Assembly: GCA_002104905.1 (NCBI GenBank)
Contig: MCFE01000082.1
Coordinates: forward strand, 115,214 to 179,213
DNA: 64,000 nt
Direction of reading: 5' to 3'
From: Basidiobolus meristosporus CBS 931.73
Taxonomy: Eukaryota > Basidiobolomycota > Basidiobolomycetes > Basidiobolales > Basidiobolaceae
The notes under the pieces are model-generated. The model saw only the letters and a program-made list of their open reading frames with translations, did not search any database and was not told the origin of the DNA. Below are positions 47,517 to 58,552 of this stretch, piece by piece. A program made the position numbers and the translations under genes. Position 1 is the first letter of the stretch, and every line of letters begins with the position of its first letter.

Positions 47517-48978
47517 CTAAACTTCGTTGGCCTCGGGGGATCGTCTAGGCGATGCGGATTTACGATTGTTTGGGGAGATGCTGCGACGAGGAGAGTGGTC
47601 GCGCTTAGGAGAGCGGCTGCCACGGGGTGATAGGTCACGTGAATTGGGCATACGAGGTGATGCACTGCGTTCGCCAGAGTGGGATCTTCTACGAGAAGTA
47701 CTGCGAGGCTTGGGGGATCTGCTTAATGAGCGGCTATATCTAGAGCGGGAGGGAGAATTGGATCGGGAGCGTGAACGGTATCTTCTAGGCGATCTGCTGC
47801 GTCTGGGAGAGCGAGATCTAGAAGAGGGTCTTCCGCGTGCACCGGCGCCACCCCTTCAAAGTGAACTCCAGTTAGATCTCTTGTAAGGCAAAATAGTTGG
47901 TGACAATTGTTAGGCCATGAACATTAGTTCAAAATCAACCATTACAATCTCACGGTGAAAGCTAACAGAAAACGTTCAATTACCGGCAATCTCGAGCTTT
48001 GTGGCCAGTTTCACCGCAAGAGCTAATAAAAAAATGTGAATCATTGGAACACCAAAGAATAGGGCTTGACTAGTCGTACAAACAACGGTTTTCTTCATAT
48101 CTACGAAAAGACAGTTAGTTCCATGTGATTCAAAGTGTAAAAATCTCAATCCGGCTTACCTCCTGGAACGAACACCTCTACGAATAAGTTGAAATATTGG
48201 AACAGTTAGCACTCCAATCATAGATTAGTATATGAAGTTACAATCTCACCTGCCAGGTGGGTCGGGACAATCTCTGGCCCTATGATATGGCAGATTTTAG
48301 CATTACATATAGATCAGTGACGTTTAACCTGTAAACGAACTAGGAACGCATATACTAACCAATGACCTATAATGATATATGTGGTTAGTTTAATACATCA
48401 GGTCCATGAAGAAATAAGACCCGCTGAATGTGGATGAATTGCTTACCGCTATTTCCGCAATTGAAGCAGCGTTCGCCGCCTTTTTCTCTGTCCTCAGCGC
48501 GACGACCACCCTTAGCAGCTTCGACGATAATTCTTTCACCTTCTAGCTTGTAGCCATCCAAGGCTCTCACGGCATCGTCGGCATCTGAAATAGAGAGCAA
48601 ATTTAACGGACGGTTAGGAGTGAGTATTACATTTTAAGATATTACCTCTATCATCATCGAATTCGACGAAGGCAAAGGAGCTCTATAAAAAAGTTAATCT
48701 CAAAACACGAGATTGTGTAGCTGTAGGTGTATACCTTCATGTCAATGCGTCTGACTCTTCCATACTTAGAGAACATATCATCTAGATCACGCTCGCGGAC
48801 GTAACGCGAAAGGTGACCTGTAAATATAAGAAACAACATGGATCAGTAATGTTACTAGCGAGCGATGATGAATCCGGTAAGTTATAAGCCATAGAGGTGC
48901 CCGGTCACCGATCTACCCACCAACATAAACTCTAGTGTTGCCGCGACGACGATCTTCTCTCGAATCGTAATTTGACAT
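47517..48978 (-). CDS. SR splicing factor with RRM, two CCHC zinc knuckles and RS domain
   Basis: Ten exons: 48921-48978, 48735-48817, 48646-48682, 48447-48584, 48360-48366, 48250-48279, then two short exons of 18 and 21 nt and one of 39 nt between 48000 and 48215, and finally 47517-47853. They join in phase to 255 residues. The RRM (about 16-90) has RNP2 VYVGHLS and RNP1-like SSFAFVEF. Two zinc knuckles follow: CFNCGNSGHWARDC and CFSCGETGHKARDC. A 110-residue RS domain rich in SR and SP pairs closes the protein. The layout equals SRSF7/RSZ proteins; two knuckles is the plant RSZ32/33 arrangement. It should select splice sites in the nucleus. The 7-nt exon is essential for the first knuckle. 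Confidence 0.87.
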
Positions 48979-49689
48979 TTCCTTTTCAATTTTCTTCTCG
49001 AGTAAAAACCACAAAAAGATCAGTAGAAACAGAAAGGATGAATCTCGAAAAGGGATTAAAGGAGTGGACAAAAAGTAATAGTCCTACAGACCGATGTAGT
49101 TGAGATTGTTTTTCTTAACCTCGAAAATCCATATTGCTCAACTTTTTCTCTTATCACCTGACCCGGGATGAGGAAATTAGGGCATATATCGAATTTTTTA
49201 TTAGGAAATGATTGATTAATAGAGGCGCAACTTGCGAAGTCCAGGAATCAGCAGATGCTCTTCTTCAAACTCCTGTGTGCGTGGCTTAGAAGACCAGATT
49301 TCCTACTCTTTCCTTTCGGTAAAAATATCATGCACTGGTAGACATGCTATCGACATTTGAATCACGGACAGTTGGTATTGATCGCATATACGTCAAGTTA
49401 ATACTAGCATCACTACTTTCAACACTATACTGCTCAATAGCATATATTTTGACCCTAACCAATAAGGACGTTTCGTGGCATGGAATTTGCTTAATGGAAA
49501 TGTGGAGGGTTACTCCTGGTCCATATTTAGAAAGGCTTAACATAAAATTTACCATAATCTCCTGTTCAAAAAAAATCTCACTTTGAGAAGCGTTTAAACC
49601 CTCATTCCTGTCTACACTTCTTCGAGTGGTGGTTTTGTTAAGTTAACTTTAAAGAAACCTGACTGCGTTTGCTAGCCTGTTAGTCTTCA
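48979..49689. other. Divergent promoter region of SR factor and PS synthase
   Basis: About 710 bases. Frames at 49328-49586 overlap on opposite strands and are not supported. It must contain both promoters and 5' UTRs. Confidence 0.5.
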
Positions 49690-51353
49690 ATGGTCGATTC
49701 AAAGGCTGACACTCCGAAACATGAGACAACCGACCACAATGGGTTCACACCCAATATGGTCCCGAAATATTCGGATGACATTGATCCTACACTCTCCTTC
49801 TTTTGTAAGTAATGCTCTTTTCTCACAGCTACTCTCTCAAGACTTACAATTCTCGCTGTAGATTCCTCTAAAACTATCAGCCTCTTGATTTTCATGCTTT
49901 TCGTTTTACTGTACGTGGCTCTGGGGTCAAATTCTCAAGATACCATAGGAAACATCAAAATGTAAAGACACCTTGTTTCTGATGAGTAAATGACGAAGAC
50001 TAACCAGGTATTAAGGGGTATTTTTGCGGCTGCAATAGTCTTCTTGTTCATTGGTTTGGTGCAATTCGGAGACGGTGCTTTTATTAGGCCTCATCCTGCA
50101 CTTTGGCGAATCATTCTCGCTGCCAGCGTTTTGTATGAGATGTTCTTGGTCTTTATTTTATTCCAGGTATGTACTTTTTTGACCTGGACCAGCATCGACC
50201 AAAGAGCTATATCGTCTAAGTCAATTTATTCGCATACGTACACAGAATGCTACAGATGCACGCTCGTTATTCAAGTACATCGATCCCTCTCTTGGAACTC
50301 CGCTTCCAGATAGATCCTACGCTGAAAATTGCGAGTTTACCGTATCCAACATTTGGGTAGGAAAAGCGAGAGATATAAGTATGGAATCTTGTGTTAACCC
50401 ATTACCCAACATCTAGAATTCCATGGATGCTTTTGTTCTGGCGCACTCGATCGGCTGGTTCTTCAAGGCTATTATTTTACGCGATTACTGGTTTTGCTGG
50501 ATCCTCTCTATCATGTTCGAGTTTATGGAATACTCCCTGCAGCATCAACTTGCCAACTTTGCCGAATGTTGGTGGGATCATGTAGGAATATATAATAGCA
50601 TGGTGGTATGCGTCTCCAAGTTAATTGAGCGAATTTTTAGTGGATTTTGGATGTCCTCATCTGCAACTGGCTTGGCACCTACGCTGGAATGAAGTTCTGT
50701 GAATATTTCTCAATGAGAGTGAGTTGGTATCTATTTCTTTGGTATGCGATATATGCTAATATATCATCACCAGCATTATTCCTGGAGAGGCATCAAGCAG
50801 ATCCCTGACTATCGTGGGAAAGTCAAGAGAACTGTACAACAATTTACACCGCATAGCTGGACAACCTTCCACTGGGGCGCCACCGAAAGCTTCAAGAACT
50901 ACGCAGCAGTTATTGTGCTGATGATTCTCGCATTGATGTGTGAATTAAACGCATTTTACCTTAAAACTTTGCTGTGGCTGCCTCCGGAGCATTATCTTAA
51001 CGTCTCTCGTCTCTTACTGTTTTTCTTCATGGCCACCCCGGCGGTCAGAGAGCTGTATCAATATCTTATGGACAAGTAAGTCATTCACGAACCCAACATC
51101 TACTTGAAGCGTAACTGATTCTTATATCCCAAACAGGAGTTGCAAACGTGTTGGTGCACAGGCATGGTTAACAATCGCGTGCATTATGACCGAAGTCCTC
51201 ATCATTCTGAAGTTCGGTCGTAACGAATTCCCCAACCCTGCTCCAGTGCATATCAAGATTTTCTGGACTGTCCTACTGAGCTTGGTTGGCATATATCCAG
51301 TGTGGCAGTTTTTGATCAAACCTAGACTAGAAAAGACTGAGAAAAAAGACTAA
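49690..51353 (+). CDS. Phosphatidylserine synthase, base-exchange (PTDSS1/2) type
   Basis: Eight exons: 49690-49804, 49862-49961, 50016-50166, 50246-50356, 50417-50581, 50641-50718, 50774-51075 and 51137-51353. They join in phase to 412 residues. Family landmarks: [27 protein letters not shown] with [49 protein letters not shown] and [16 protein letters not shown]. Several membrane helices are present. The family swaps serine for the head group of PC or PE in the ER. Dikarya normally make PS through the CDP-DAG enzyme Cho1, so an animal/plant-type PSS here is notable. The exon 3 acceptor (CAGGTATTAAG) was chosen by phase and conservation. Confidence 0.93.
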
Positions 51354-51704
51354 GTATTTTTCAACTTCCTTGCTCCCTTCTCCCACCACCCATTCGATCG
51401 TTCACGATAGAGCCTCTCTTTTGCTTTGCCACAGCCCAACATACCTCAACCATTATCCCTAACCCTCCACTACATTTTCGGTAATAAATAAGATTTCAGG
51501 ACCGCAATCACTGCCGCATTCAATCTTCAGGGGATCATGGTCATCAATGTTTCGGATGATGTTTTTAGAACAAACCCCTGCTCATCAAACTCATTGTATT
51601 TGAGGAGAAAGATCAAAATTGATCGGGGGTTGATAAGAGACCACCACTTCGTGCGCTGAAAATCCCTCTTGATCCTTTAGGAATTCATTCACTGGACCTT
51701 CAAC
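51354..51704. other. Intergenic, PS synthase 3' flank and S15 promoter
   Basis: About 350 bases, pyrimidine-rich toward the S15 start as is common in ribosomal protein promoters. No gene. Confidence 0.5.
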
Positions 51705-52243
51705 ATGGTACGTTACAGCCTGTTACATCAAGCATCCATCCATTCATCCATTACAACCACCTGGACATGATACTAATGCGCCTGGATTAACCATAGGCCG
51801 ATACTGAACAAAACGTTGATCTTAAGAAGAAGAGAACTTTCCGTAAGTACTCTTACCGTGGTGTTGACCTTGACCAACTTTTGGACTTGTCCAGCGAGCA
51901 ATTCATGGAACTTGTTCACTGTCGCGCTCGCAGAAAGTTCAACCGTGGCCTTAAGCGCAAGCCAATGGGTCTTATCAAGAAGTTGAGAAAGGCTAAGAAG
52001 GAGGCTCTTCCTAATGAGAAGCCCGAGACCGTCAAGACTCACCTTCGTAACATGATCATTGTCCCTGAAATGATCGGCTCTGTCGTCGGTGTTTACAACG
52101 GAAAGACTTTCAACCAAGTCGAAATCAAGCCTGAGATGATTGGACACTACCTCGGTGAGTTCTCCATTACCTACAAGCCCGTTAAGCACGGTCGTCCCGG
52201 TATTGGTGCCACCAACTCCTCTCGTTTTGTTCCTCTCAAGTAA
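51705..52243 (+). CDS. RPS15: 40S ribosomal protein S15 (uS19)
   Basis: Two exons: 51705-51707, which is only the ATG, and 51797-52243. They join to 149 residues beginning [20 protein letters not shown]. Family landmarks: [63 protein letters not shown] and the C-terminal [13 protein letters not shown]. The protein sits at the head of the 40S subunit near the decoding A site. Length matches eukaryotic S15 (about 145). The frame after the acceptor at 51796 has no in-frame ATG before conserved sequence, so the start must be supplied by the upstream ATG|GTACGT exon. Confidence 0.95.
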
Positions 52244-52704
52244 ACAACTCAACTATAATAAATACATCACATTTCGTATTCGAATTTCATCCATTGAACT
52301 TTACGTACATGCTTTCCGTTCTGTTTTTAAATGTAAACAACGTTTGAACCAAATAAACCGTTGGTGCCAAATTATCATCAGTATTCATACTACTCGGTGT
52401 AATGAGAGTATAGATGTCTTATCACCAGCATATTTGCTGTACTAATGCACCGGTTCCATCAATCCTGACGATCTGATTGGGAAATCTGAAAAAAAATTCC
52501 CATTTTTTTTTCGATATTTGGGCCTTTCCTCATAGTCCCCGAAAGATGTGATTACAAAAGCAGACCGTGGCCAGTAGCGCATCTTCCTTCTCGAATTTTC
52601 GTGTACTCTTCCTAGGGGTAAGATATACTTGACCATTGATAGATGAATGCCAGCTTCAGGTGGATGAGCATACACTAACTAGTCCTTTGACTTTAGAATC
52701 TAAT
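52244..52704. other. Intergenic and probable 5' UTR intron of P2
   Basis: About 460 bases. CTAACTAGTCCTTTGACTTTAG just before the P2 ATG looks like a branch point and acceptor of a 5' UTR intron. The in-frame extension upstream of the P2 ATG (from 52636) would then be intronic. Confidence 0.4.
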
Positions 52705-53034
52705 ATGCGTTACATTGCTGCCTACCTTCTCCTCACCCTCGGTGGTAACCAATCCCCCGCTGCTGCTGATGTTGAAAAGCTTCTCTCCTCTGTCGGTATC
52801 GAATCCGACTCTGAGCGCCTCAGCAAGTTGATCTCCGAATTGGAGGGCAAGAACATTGAGGAACTCATTGCCGAAGGTAAGGAGAAGCTCGCTTCCGTTC
52901 CTTCCGGTGGTGCCGCTGCTGCTGCTCCCGCCGGTGCCGCCGCTGGTGCTGCTGATGCTGCTCCTGCTGCCGCCAAGGAGGAGGAAGCCAAGGAAGAGTC
53001 TGATGACGATATGGGCTTTGGTCTTTTCGACTAA
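52705..53034 (+). CDS. RPP2: 60S acidic ribosomal stalk protein P2
   Basis: Intronless, 109 residues from the ATG at 52705. The N-terminal dimerisation domain [15 protein letters not shown] is followed by Ala/Gly-rich hinge sequence and the invariant acidic end [17 protein letters not shown], which recruits translation factors to the GTPase centre. The [10 protein letters not shown] start distinguishes P2 from P1. The gene lies in a tandem run of plus-strand genes (PS synthase, S15, P2, RRP1). Codon use is strongly biased to C-ending codons, as expected of a highly expressed gene. Confidence 0.96.
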   Translation: MRYIAAYLLLTLGGNQSPAAADVEKLLSSVGIESDSERLSKLISELEGKNIEELIAEGKEKLASVPSGGAAAAAPAGAAAGAADAAPAAAKEEEAKEESDDDMGFGLFD

Positions 53035-53453
53035 ATTCACATCCCCTACTTTCGTACTGTCTATCTTGCTTAGCAACTATACATGGTGCTTCAAACTGTG
53101 CCTTGATCGTTGTGTAAACACAATAAACATTAAAACATAATACATTGAGTTCAATATCATTTGATGTCAGAAATTAAACAGATTGTGTGGATCGCCCTTT
53201 CAGGCAATGTCGAAATTAATACTCGTTGGGAGCCTCAGCCAAATCCACCGGTTCTGGAAGTTGGCGACCTTGCAAAAGCCGTCACGCGAATCACAATTTG
53301 GGAAGGGATTTTTTTTTGACGGTTTCAACAAAAAAAATGAGCATTCGTGATTTTTCTTTATTTTCATGGTTAGCGGGGATTTTTTTCTCGAGTTCTTGTG
53401 TAGTGACTACCCGTAGCTTGGCTTCTTGCTGATTTCCCTTTGACCCTACTGAA
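53035..53453. other. Intergenic, P2 3' flank and RRP1 promoter
   Basis: About 420 bases with two T-rich/A-rich homopolymer runs near 53310-53335. The plus frame at 53226-53432 is not supported. Confidence 0.5.
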
Positions 53454-55569
53454 ATGACGACTACTCAACCCGCCAGCAACTCGTTTGCCAAGCGTTTGGC
53501 CCACACAGGTGATTTTGCGTTTCGATACTTAAAAGCCCCTTGCGGCTCGAAGGGTTCGAGTTATTTATTGTTTTTACGCTTTCGCTAGACAAAAAGATTC
53601 GCGACAAAGCAGTCAAGGCTCTTGGGAAATGGCTTAGTAGCAGAGAGGATCTCGATCAGCTCGAGCTGTTGAAATTGTGGAAGGGTCTCTTCTATTGTAA
53701 GTACACTTTCAACCCATCTTATTCCTCTCCTTGGTCTTGTTACTGATCCACGGATTCGGCCAGGTTTCTGGATGTCTGACAAGCCTCTTATTCAGCAGCA
53801 GCTATCCAACACTCTCGCCACCATGATCTTGGATCTTCCCCAGACAATCGCCATTCCATTTGTCAAAGCTTTCTGGGAAATCATTGTTAGAGAGTGGAAC
53901 GGTATCGATCGTTATAGGTAGTTTCATATTCCCCGTGCGTCATTGAATCTTCATGGTATTAATGTAATGTATTACTTAACGCGGTGACCAGATTGGACAA
54001 ATTCTACCTTCTTTTGAGAAGATATGTCAATTCTACATGTACCCTACTGATGAACAGCAGCTGGGATACCGAGCTGGTAGAGCAATACGTAGATATGATG
54101 AAGAGTGGTGTATTCAAGTAAGTTGTTGCTGCTATTAACATCAGAGGCCGGAAAATTAATTCACCCTACAATAGCCCAAGCAACCTTCAAATTCCCAACA
54201 GTGTTCGTACACACGTGGCGGATTTGTTTTTGGAGGAACTTGACAAAGTGGTTCCAACTGAGGTAATGTATCCACAAGCGAACCGTTGCTTCCAGTCCAG
54301 AATGGTACTTACTTTGATTTCCCAGAAATCCGAGGAAGTCCCGATGGAGAAGATTTTGGAGCCCTTTTTCTATTTCATTGCACGTAATCCCAATAAGCTG
54401 GTGTACACCCGCCTACAGGAGAATCTGTTACAACCCCTTTCGGAGCGCATCCAGAGTGGTAAATGGTTTAAGTTGATTTTATTTGATATACCATGGATTC
54501 TAATGTTACTGAAGAGGAATCAGAGCAGCGTCGTTACAACTATGCGTCTATCATCGAATCGCTTGCTGAATTGGCCGCTGATGCCGAGACTACTGGCGTC
54601 AAACGCAGACGCATCAATCAGTTCTTGCAAGCTATTGGTGGAACTCCCAAGGAACCCGAAGTTCTCGAAGATGACTCTATGGATGTAGAAGAGCCAGAAA
54701 TTGTAGAGGATGATGTGGTGGAGCCAAGCAATACTGACTCGAAGAAAAGAAAGAGACAGAAGAAGGTACCAGAGTCGGCTGAAGCCAATGAGGCTGTCCA
54801 AGAGGATAAAAAGAAGAAAAAGAAGAAGCAAAAGGCCGTAGAAGAGATCCCCGAGGCCGTCAGTGAGCCAGTTCAGGAGGAAGAGCCAAAGAAGGTGAAG
54901 AAGCAAAAGGTCGTTGAGCCAGTTCAAGTAGAAGAGCCCAAGAAAAAAAAGAAGCAAAAGGTGGCTGAGGAGCCAGCAGCTGCTGAGCCCATTGAAGTTG
55001 CTCAACCTGTGAAAGCCAAAACTGGTAAGAAGCAAAAGAAACAAGCGATTGTTGAGGAAGCTGCTGAGCCTTTGGCAGTCGAAGAGACCATCACCATAGA
55101 GGAACCTGTAAGGCAAAATTTAGACCATCATTCTTATGCGGCAGCCTTTTAACCGAGCTTCTCTTAGGTCAAGAAGCTATCCAAGAAATCCAAGAAACAG
55201 AAAATTGTCGAACCCGAGACAGCTGTCGAGGCACCCGAGGTGGAAGTAACCGTTAGTAGTTCAATCGTTTGACTCACATCATCACCCCGTTTCTTGACGT
55301 TTATCCTATCCAACTAGCTCAAGAAGTCCAAGAAAGTGAAAGCTGAGAAGGAGGTGACCCCCAAACTGGTAGAGCCATCAACTCCACTTTCTAGCGCGTC
55401 AAAGAAATCTGTTCAGTGGGGATTGGAGAACAACTCAGTGAAAAGATTCAAGAAGCAACTTCCCGTCTCCCCCATGCCATCCCCAGTCGCTTCCGATAGA
55501 AAGCCCATGAAGAGCGCGTTGAAGAAATCCAAGCGGTCTGTTGCAGCTAACCCTAAGTCATCCCTATAG
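53454..55569 (+). CDS. RRP1: Ribosomal RNA-processing protein RRP1/NOP52
   Basis: Nine exons: 53454-53508, 53589-53696, 53764-53917, 53992-54117, 54175-54262, 54326-54458, 54515-55107, 55168-55251 and 55318-55569. They join in phase to 530 residues. The N-terminal Nop52 domain includes [66 protein letters not shown] and a following FLEELDKV helix. The C-terminal half is long, Lys/Glu-rich repeats of KKKKKQK and EEP blocks, a nucleolar-type tail. The family acts in nucleolar maturation of 27S pre-rRNA to 5.8S/25S. The 63-nt segment 54263-54325 is in frame with no stop and may be retained or spliced. Confidence 0.9.
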
Positions 55570-56857
55570 ATTGTCCTCTTAATTTCCTGTTTATTCGATC
55601 TTGATTATATCAACTTTTCCTTTATGATTCACATCCATGCCTTTACCCATAATCATAGTCCGAAACCTTTACAAAGTTGAAAAGGAGTAAAAAACATTAG
55701 ATTATTTTCGGTTGTGGTATTTATGTGATAGATATCGCTGACGGGTAGATTGTCTATGATTCCTGGGCATAGTTATAGACTTTCTCCCAAGAAAATCGAG
55801 TATAGGGCGGTAGGTGACTTTTAAGCTGCACCCTAGTCACACGTTTTTCATCGAACTATAGCGTATCAACTACATAGCCTCTCTATCTCCGTGGCTAGTA
55901 CCTGTTCACCTGCCAACAGCCTAACCCTTAACCCCGGGCGACTCGCTAGAGTTGAGAATTCGAAGAACCATGGCTTGTTCGGCAGGGATGTTCAGGGGTG
56001 GCACAAATCCGCAGATGTCTTCCCACAAAGATTATTAGGGTTTGTGCTGTCATCCTGGCAGCCAGGTATCTCCTAACCGCATAATTTGTCAATACTCTAC
56101 CCATCCATTCTTGAAGGGGCTATCCGTCAAATGATAGGGGGTTCGCGGAAAAGTCAAATAGAAGGATATATATATATATATATACCTGTCAAAGACCTGT
56201 ATCCCTGTCGATGATTCATACACAGTCTGATACCTAACAACAACAGTAGTAAACCCTATTTTACGAATGAGATGATGTGCCATACATGATGTTGGTTACC
56301 AGATAAGCAACATTGGTCAAGTTCTTGGGAAATCTCTCACCTACGCTACGCTAGAAATCCACACAGAAATAGTACATCAATCTAGCCACTTATTATGATG
56401 CAACTCCCACCAATCATAGAATTTAGTAGCCAGGCACGATACTTAAACATACTATCATTACATGTGACCATTTCTTGAAGTTCATCTCCGACTAATACGT
56501 GATATTATCACCGTCCCATATGGTGGCATAGCAGGTTACGCGCTGCAAGCAAATAGGGTAACGCCCACCCCGGGCCCTATGATAGCCATCCCATCTCAAT
56601 CTCCCTACAACCCGGGATTTTCTTGAGGTAATGGTTGGACTCATCAGAGCTCGTTCCGTCTGACGGTATTAGTTTGAAACGGCCACCTGGGGGCCATTTT
56701 ATTGCTTATTCTTAACCAGACTCGTGTCACTCGATCACATCACATCATAGATAGACATACATCAATGCATTGTAAGTCAAATGCAATATTATTAGAATAC
56801 ATGATATTCGTTCATCTTTAGTGGCTCAAAGGAAATCAATCTAAAGTGAATGCAATT
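55570..56857. other. Convergent intergenic, nothing recognised but an AT microsatellite
   Basis: About 1.3 kb between RRP1 and the nucleotide-sugar transporter 3' ends. Small frames at 55891-56283 are not supported. Confidence 0.5.
56166..56184. repeat. (AT)n microsatellite
   Basis: Uninterrupted alternating A and T for 19 bases. Confidence 0.9.
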
Positions 56858-57886
56858 TCAAGCGCTAGGCCTATTGTCCTCGATTTTCAGGGTGAACTCG
56901 TGATCCTCTGTGTTCTTCATTGGCTGATAGGTGGCGGGCTTTTTCGAGTCATCCAGGCCGTAGATGTAGCTGGAGTAGATGACCAGGGAAGAGCCTACAA
57001 TGAAGACCAGAGTGACATGGAAGTCAAATAAATAGATCGAGCATAGACTCGACACAATGATCGATATGCTCGTGGCGAATCCCTTGAGGATGTTGTCGGC
57101 GTATTTGACCACCATAGCCACAATGATGCCACCACAAGCCTGACACGCGATCGCCATGAACGTGTATATGTTGTAACCGTACCAAAAGCCATTGGACATC
57201 ACGCTCTCTCCGTCCATCCACAAGATTCCCAAAAAGAAGGCCGGGAACAGGGAGAAAAATGAGAGCTGGATGTTACGGACCCAGAGAGAAGCGCGTGTTC
57301 CTTTGAGAATTTTCTCAAAGTACACGCCAGCTAGTCCAGAGAGAACACAGGCACATATCACGGTGGCTAGGCCAAGTAGCCGCTGACTGCTCTTCTCCAC
57401 GTCGTCCGAGACATCGGTCTTGATTTGAACCAGGATCACTCCGACGGTAAGAAGAACCAACGAGAACCATTTCTTGGCCGATAGAGATCGTCGCAGTATG
57501 ATAACAGTGCAAAGCGCGGTGGTGAGGATCTTCAGTTGGTAGGTGACCTGGAAGGTGGCTGCGTCCAAGAGGGTCACTGCCACGTATTGTAGATTGTTCT
57601 GTAGGGTGTAAAGTCCGGCAGGGATCATGAGTTTCCAAGCGTCTCTGCCGAAGATTTCGGAGAATATTTCCCCAGGCTGGATGCGCCCCTTTGTTTTGAA
57701 TTCATCACGAGCATGCATGTATAAGCATATGAACAGCTTGGAGAGCTCGGATAGTGCGACTGCTGTTGAGGTGGCATAGCGAGGCTCGAAATGCCGCGAC
57801 TGTCTCATGACAAGGACCAAGGCACTGTTTTGAACGACCAAGATGAGTAAACTCAAATACTTCATAGGGATCTTTTCCGGCAGCAT
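56858..57886 (-). CDS. Golgi UDP-galactose-type nucleotide-sugar transporter (SLC35A family)
   Basis: Single long exon of 342 residues with about ten predicted membrane helices. Family landmarks: MKYLSLLILVVQNSALVLVMRQSR at the first helix, LYTLQNNLQYVAVTLLDAATFQVTYQLKILTTALC, LSGLAGVYFEKILKG, SLWVRNIQLSFFSLFPAF, KYADNILKGFATSISIIVSS. These match SLC35A2/A3 and fission yeast Gms1, which exchange UDP-galactose or UDP-GlcNAc for UMP in the Golgi; the exact sugar is uncertain. The ATG is preceded directly by TTTCTATAG, a possible acceptor, so an upstream 5' UTR or short coding exon (donor near 57972) is possible. Confidence 0.9.
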   Translation of the reverse strand: MLPEKIPMKYLSLLILVVQNSALVLVMRQSRHFEPRYATSTAVALSELSKLFICLYMHARDEFKTKGRIQPGEIFSEIFGRDAWKLMIPAGLYTLQNNLQYVAVTLLDAATFQVTYQLKILTTALCTVIILRRSLSAKKWFSLVLLTVGVILVQIKTDVSDDVEKSSQRLLGLATVICACVLSGLAGVYFEKILKGTRASLWVRNIQLSFFSLFPAFFLGILWMDGESVMSNGFWYGYNIYTFMAIACQACGGIIVAMVVKYADNILKGFATSISIIVSSLCSIYLFDFHVTLVFIVGSSLVIYSSYIYGLDDSKKPATYQPMKNTEDHEFTLKIEDNRPSA

Positions 57887-58552
57887 CTATAGAAAGAATT
57901 GACATTCAACATCAGCTGGAAATAAAAGCAAGAGACGATATGTGGACACGGGAAAGTGGGAGAAGAATAGATACCTTGGAATTGATGTGTTGGCGTTAGG
58001 GAGATAAGGATAAAGAAACACAAGTCCCCGATGAAATGCTAGTAATACAACGGACACAGGAGATGCAGGTTCAAAAAAGCCAAAAAGGGATTTTTTAAAG
58101 CAACACAAGATTGGCTTTGTGGTGCTTGGTTGGCGGCCAATTGCATGAACACTACACTACAGATCAAATGATTTGTTTATGCAAGCTGAGGAAAGTAAGT
58201 CAAGCGCTCAGCCCAATATGCTTAAAAATAGAACATCTTATATTTCGGCAATGCGACAATCCCTCTGGTCCAATCACTATTTGGGCGAGCAAACGACAAG
58301 GATTGTTTCCTGACACCAAATAGGCCAAGCCCACGAATGGACAGAACGCAAATAAATTATCATGGAGTAAGCCGGTTCGCAAGGCTCAGAAAATAACCTT
58401 GGAATAAGCCAGTTCTAAAGGCTGAGAAATGAATCCAAGGTGTTAGATTCAAGTATTCCCTTCCAGGAATAAGTAAATTAAAAAGGAGTTCGTCAGGTAT
58501 CATTAACAATTTATTTCATTTTGGATGAGATACCATAATGAGCTAGTGTGAA
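57887..58552. other. Intergenic, transporter 5' region and L26 3' flank
   Basis: About 670 bases. A possible 5' UTR intron of the transporter occupies the left 90 bases. No gene. Confidence 0.5.

Noticed and set aside
47527-47886. 119-codon plus-strand ORF rich in Arg, Leu and Glu
   Set aside because: Antisense shadow of the RS domain of the SR protein; SR/SP codons read backwards give this composition.
53509-53588. Possible tRNA-like TTCGA box with GC-rich palindrome
   Set aside because: No cloverleaf can be drawn around it and it lies in RRP1 intron 1; elsewhere no tRNA, rRNA or CRISPR pattern was seen.
54215-54688. ORF continuing RRP1 exon 6 without splicing
   Set aside because: Beyond 54458 it leaves the family; splicing 54459-54514 enters the frame with YNYASIIESLAELA and the Lys-rich tail.
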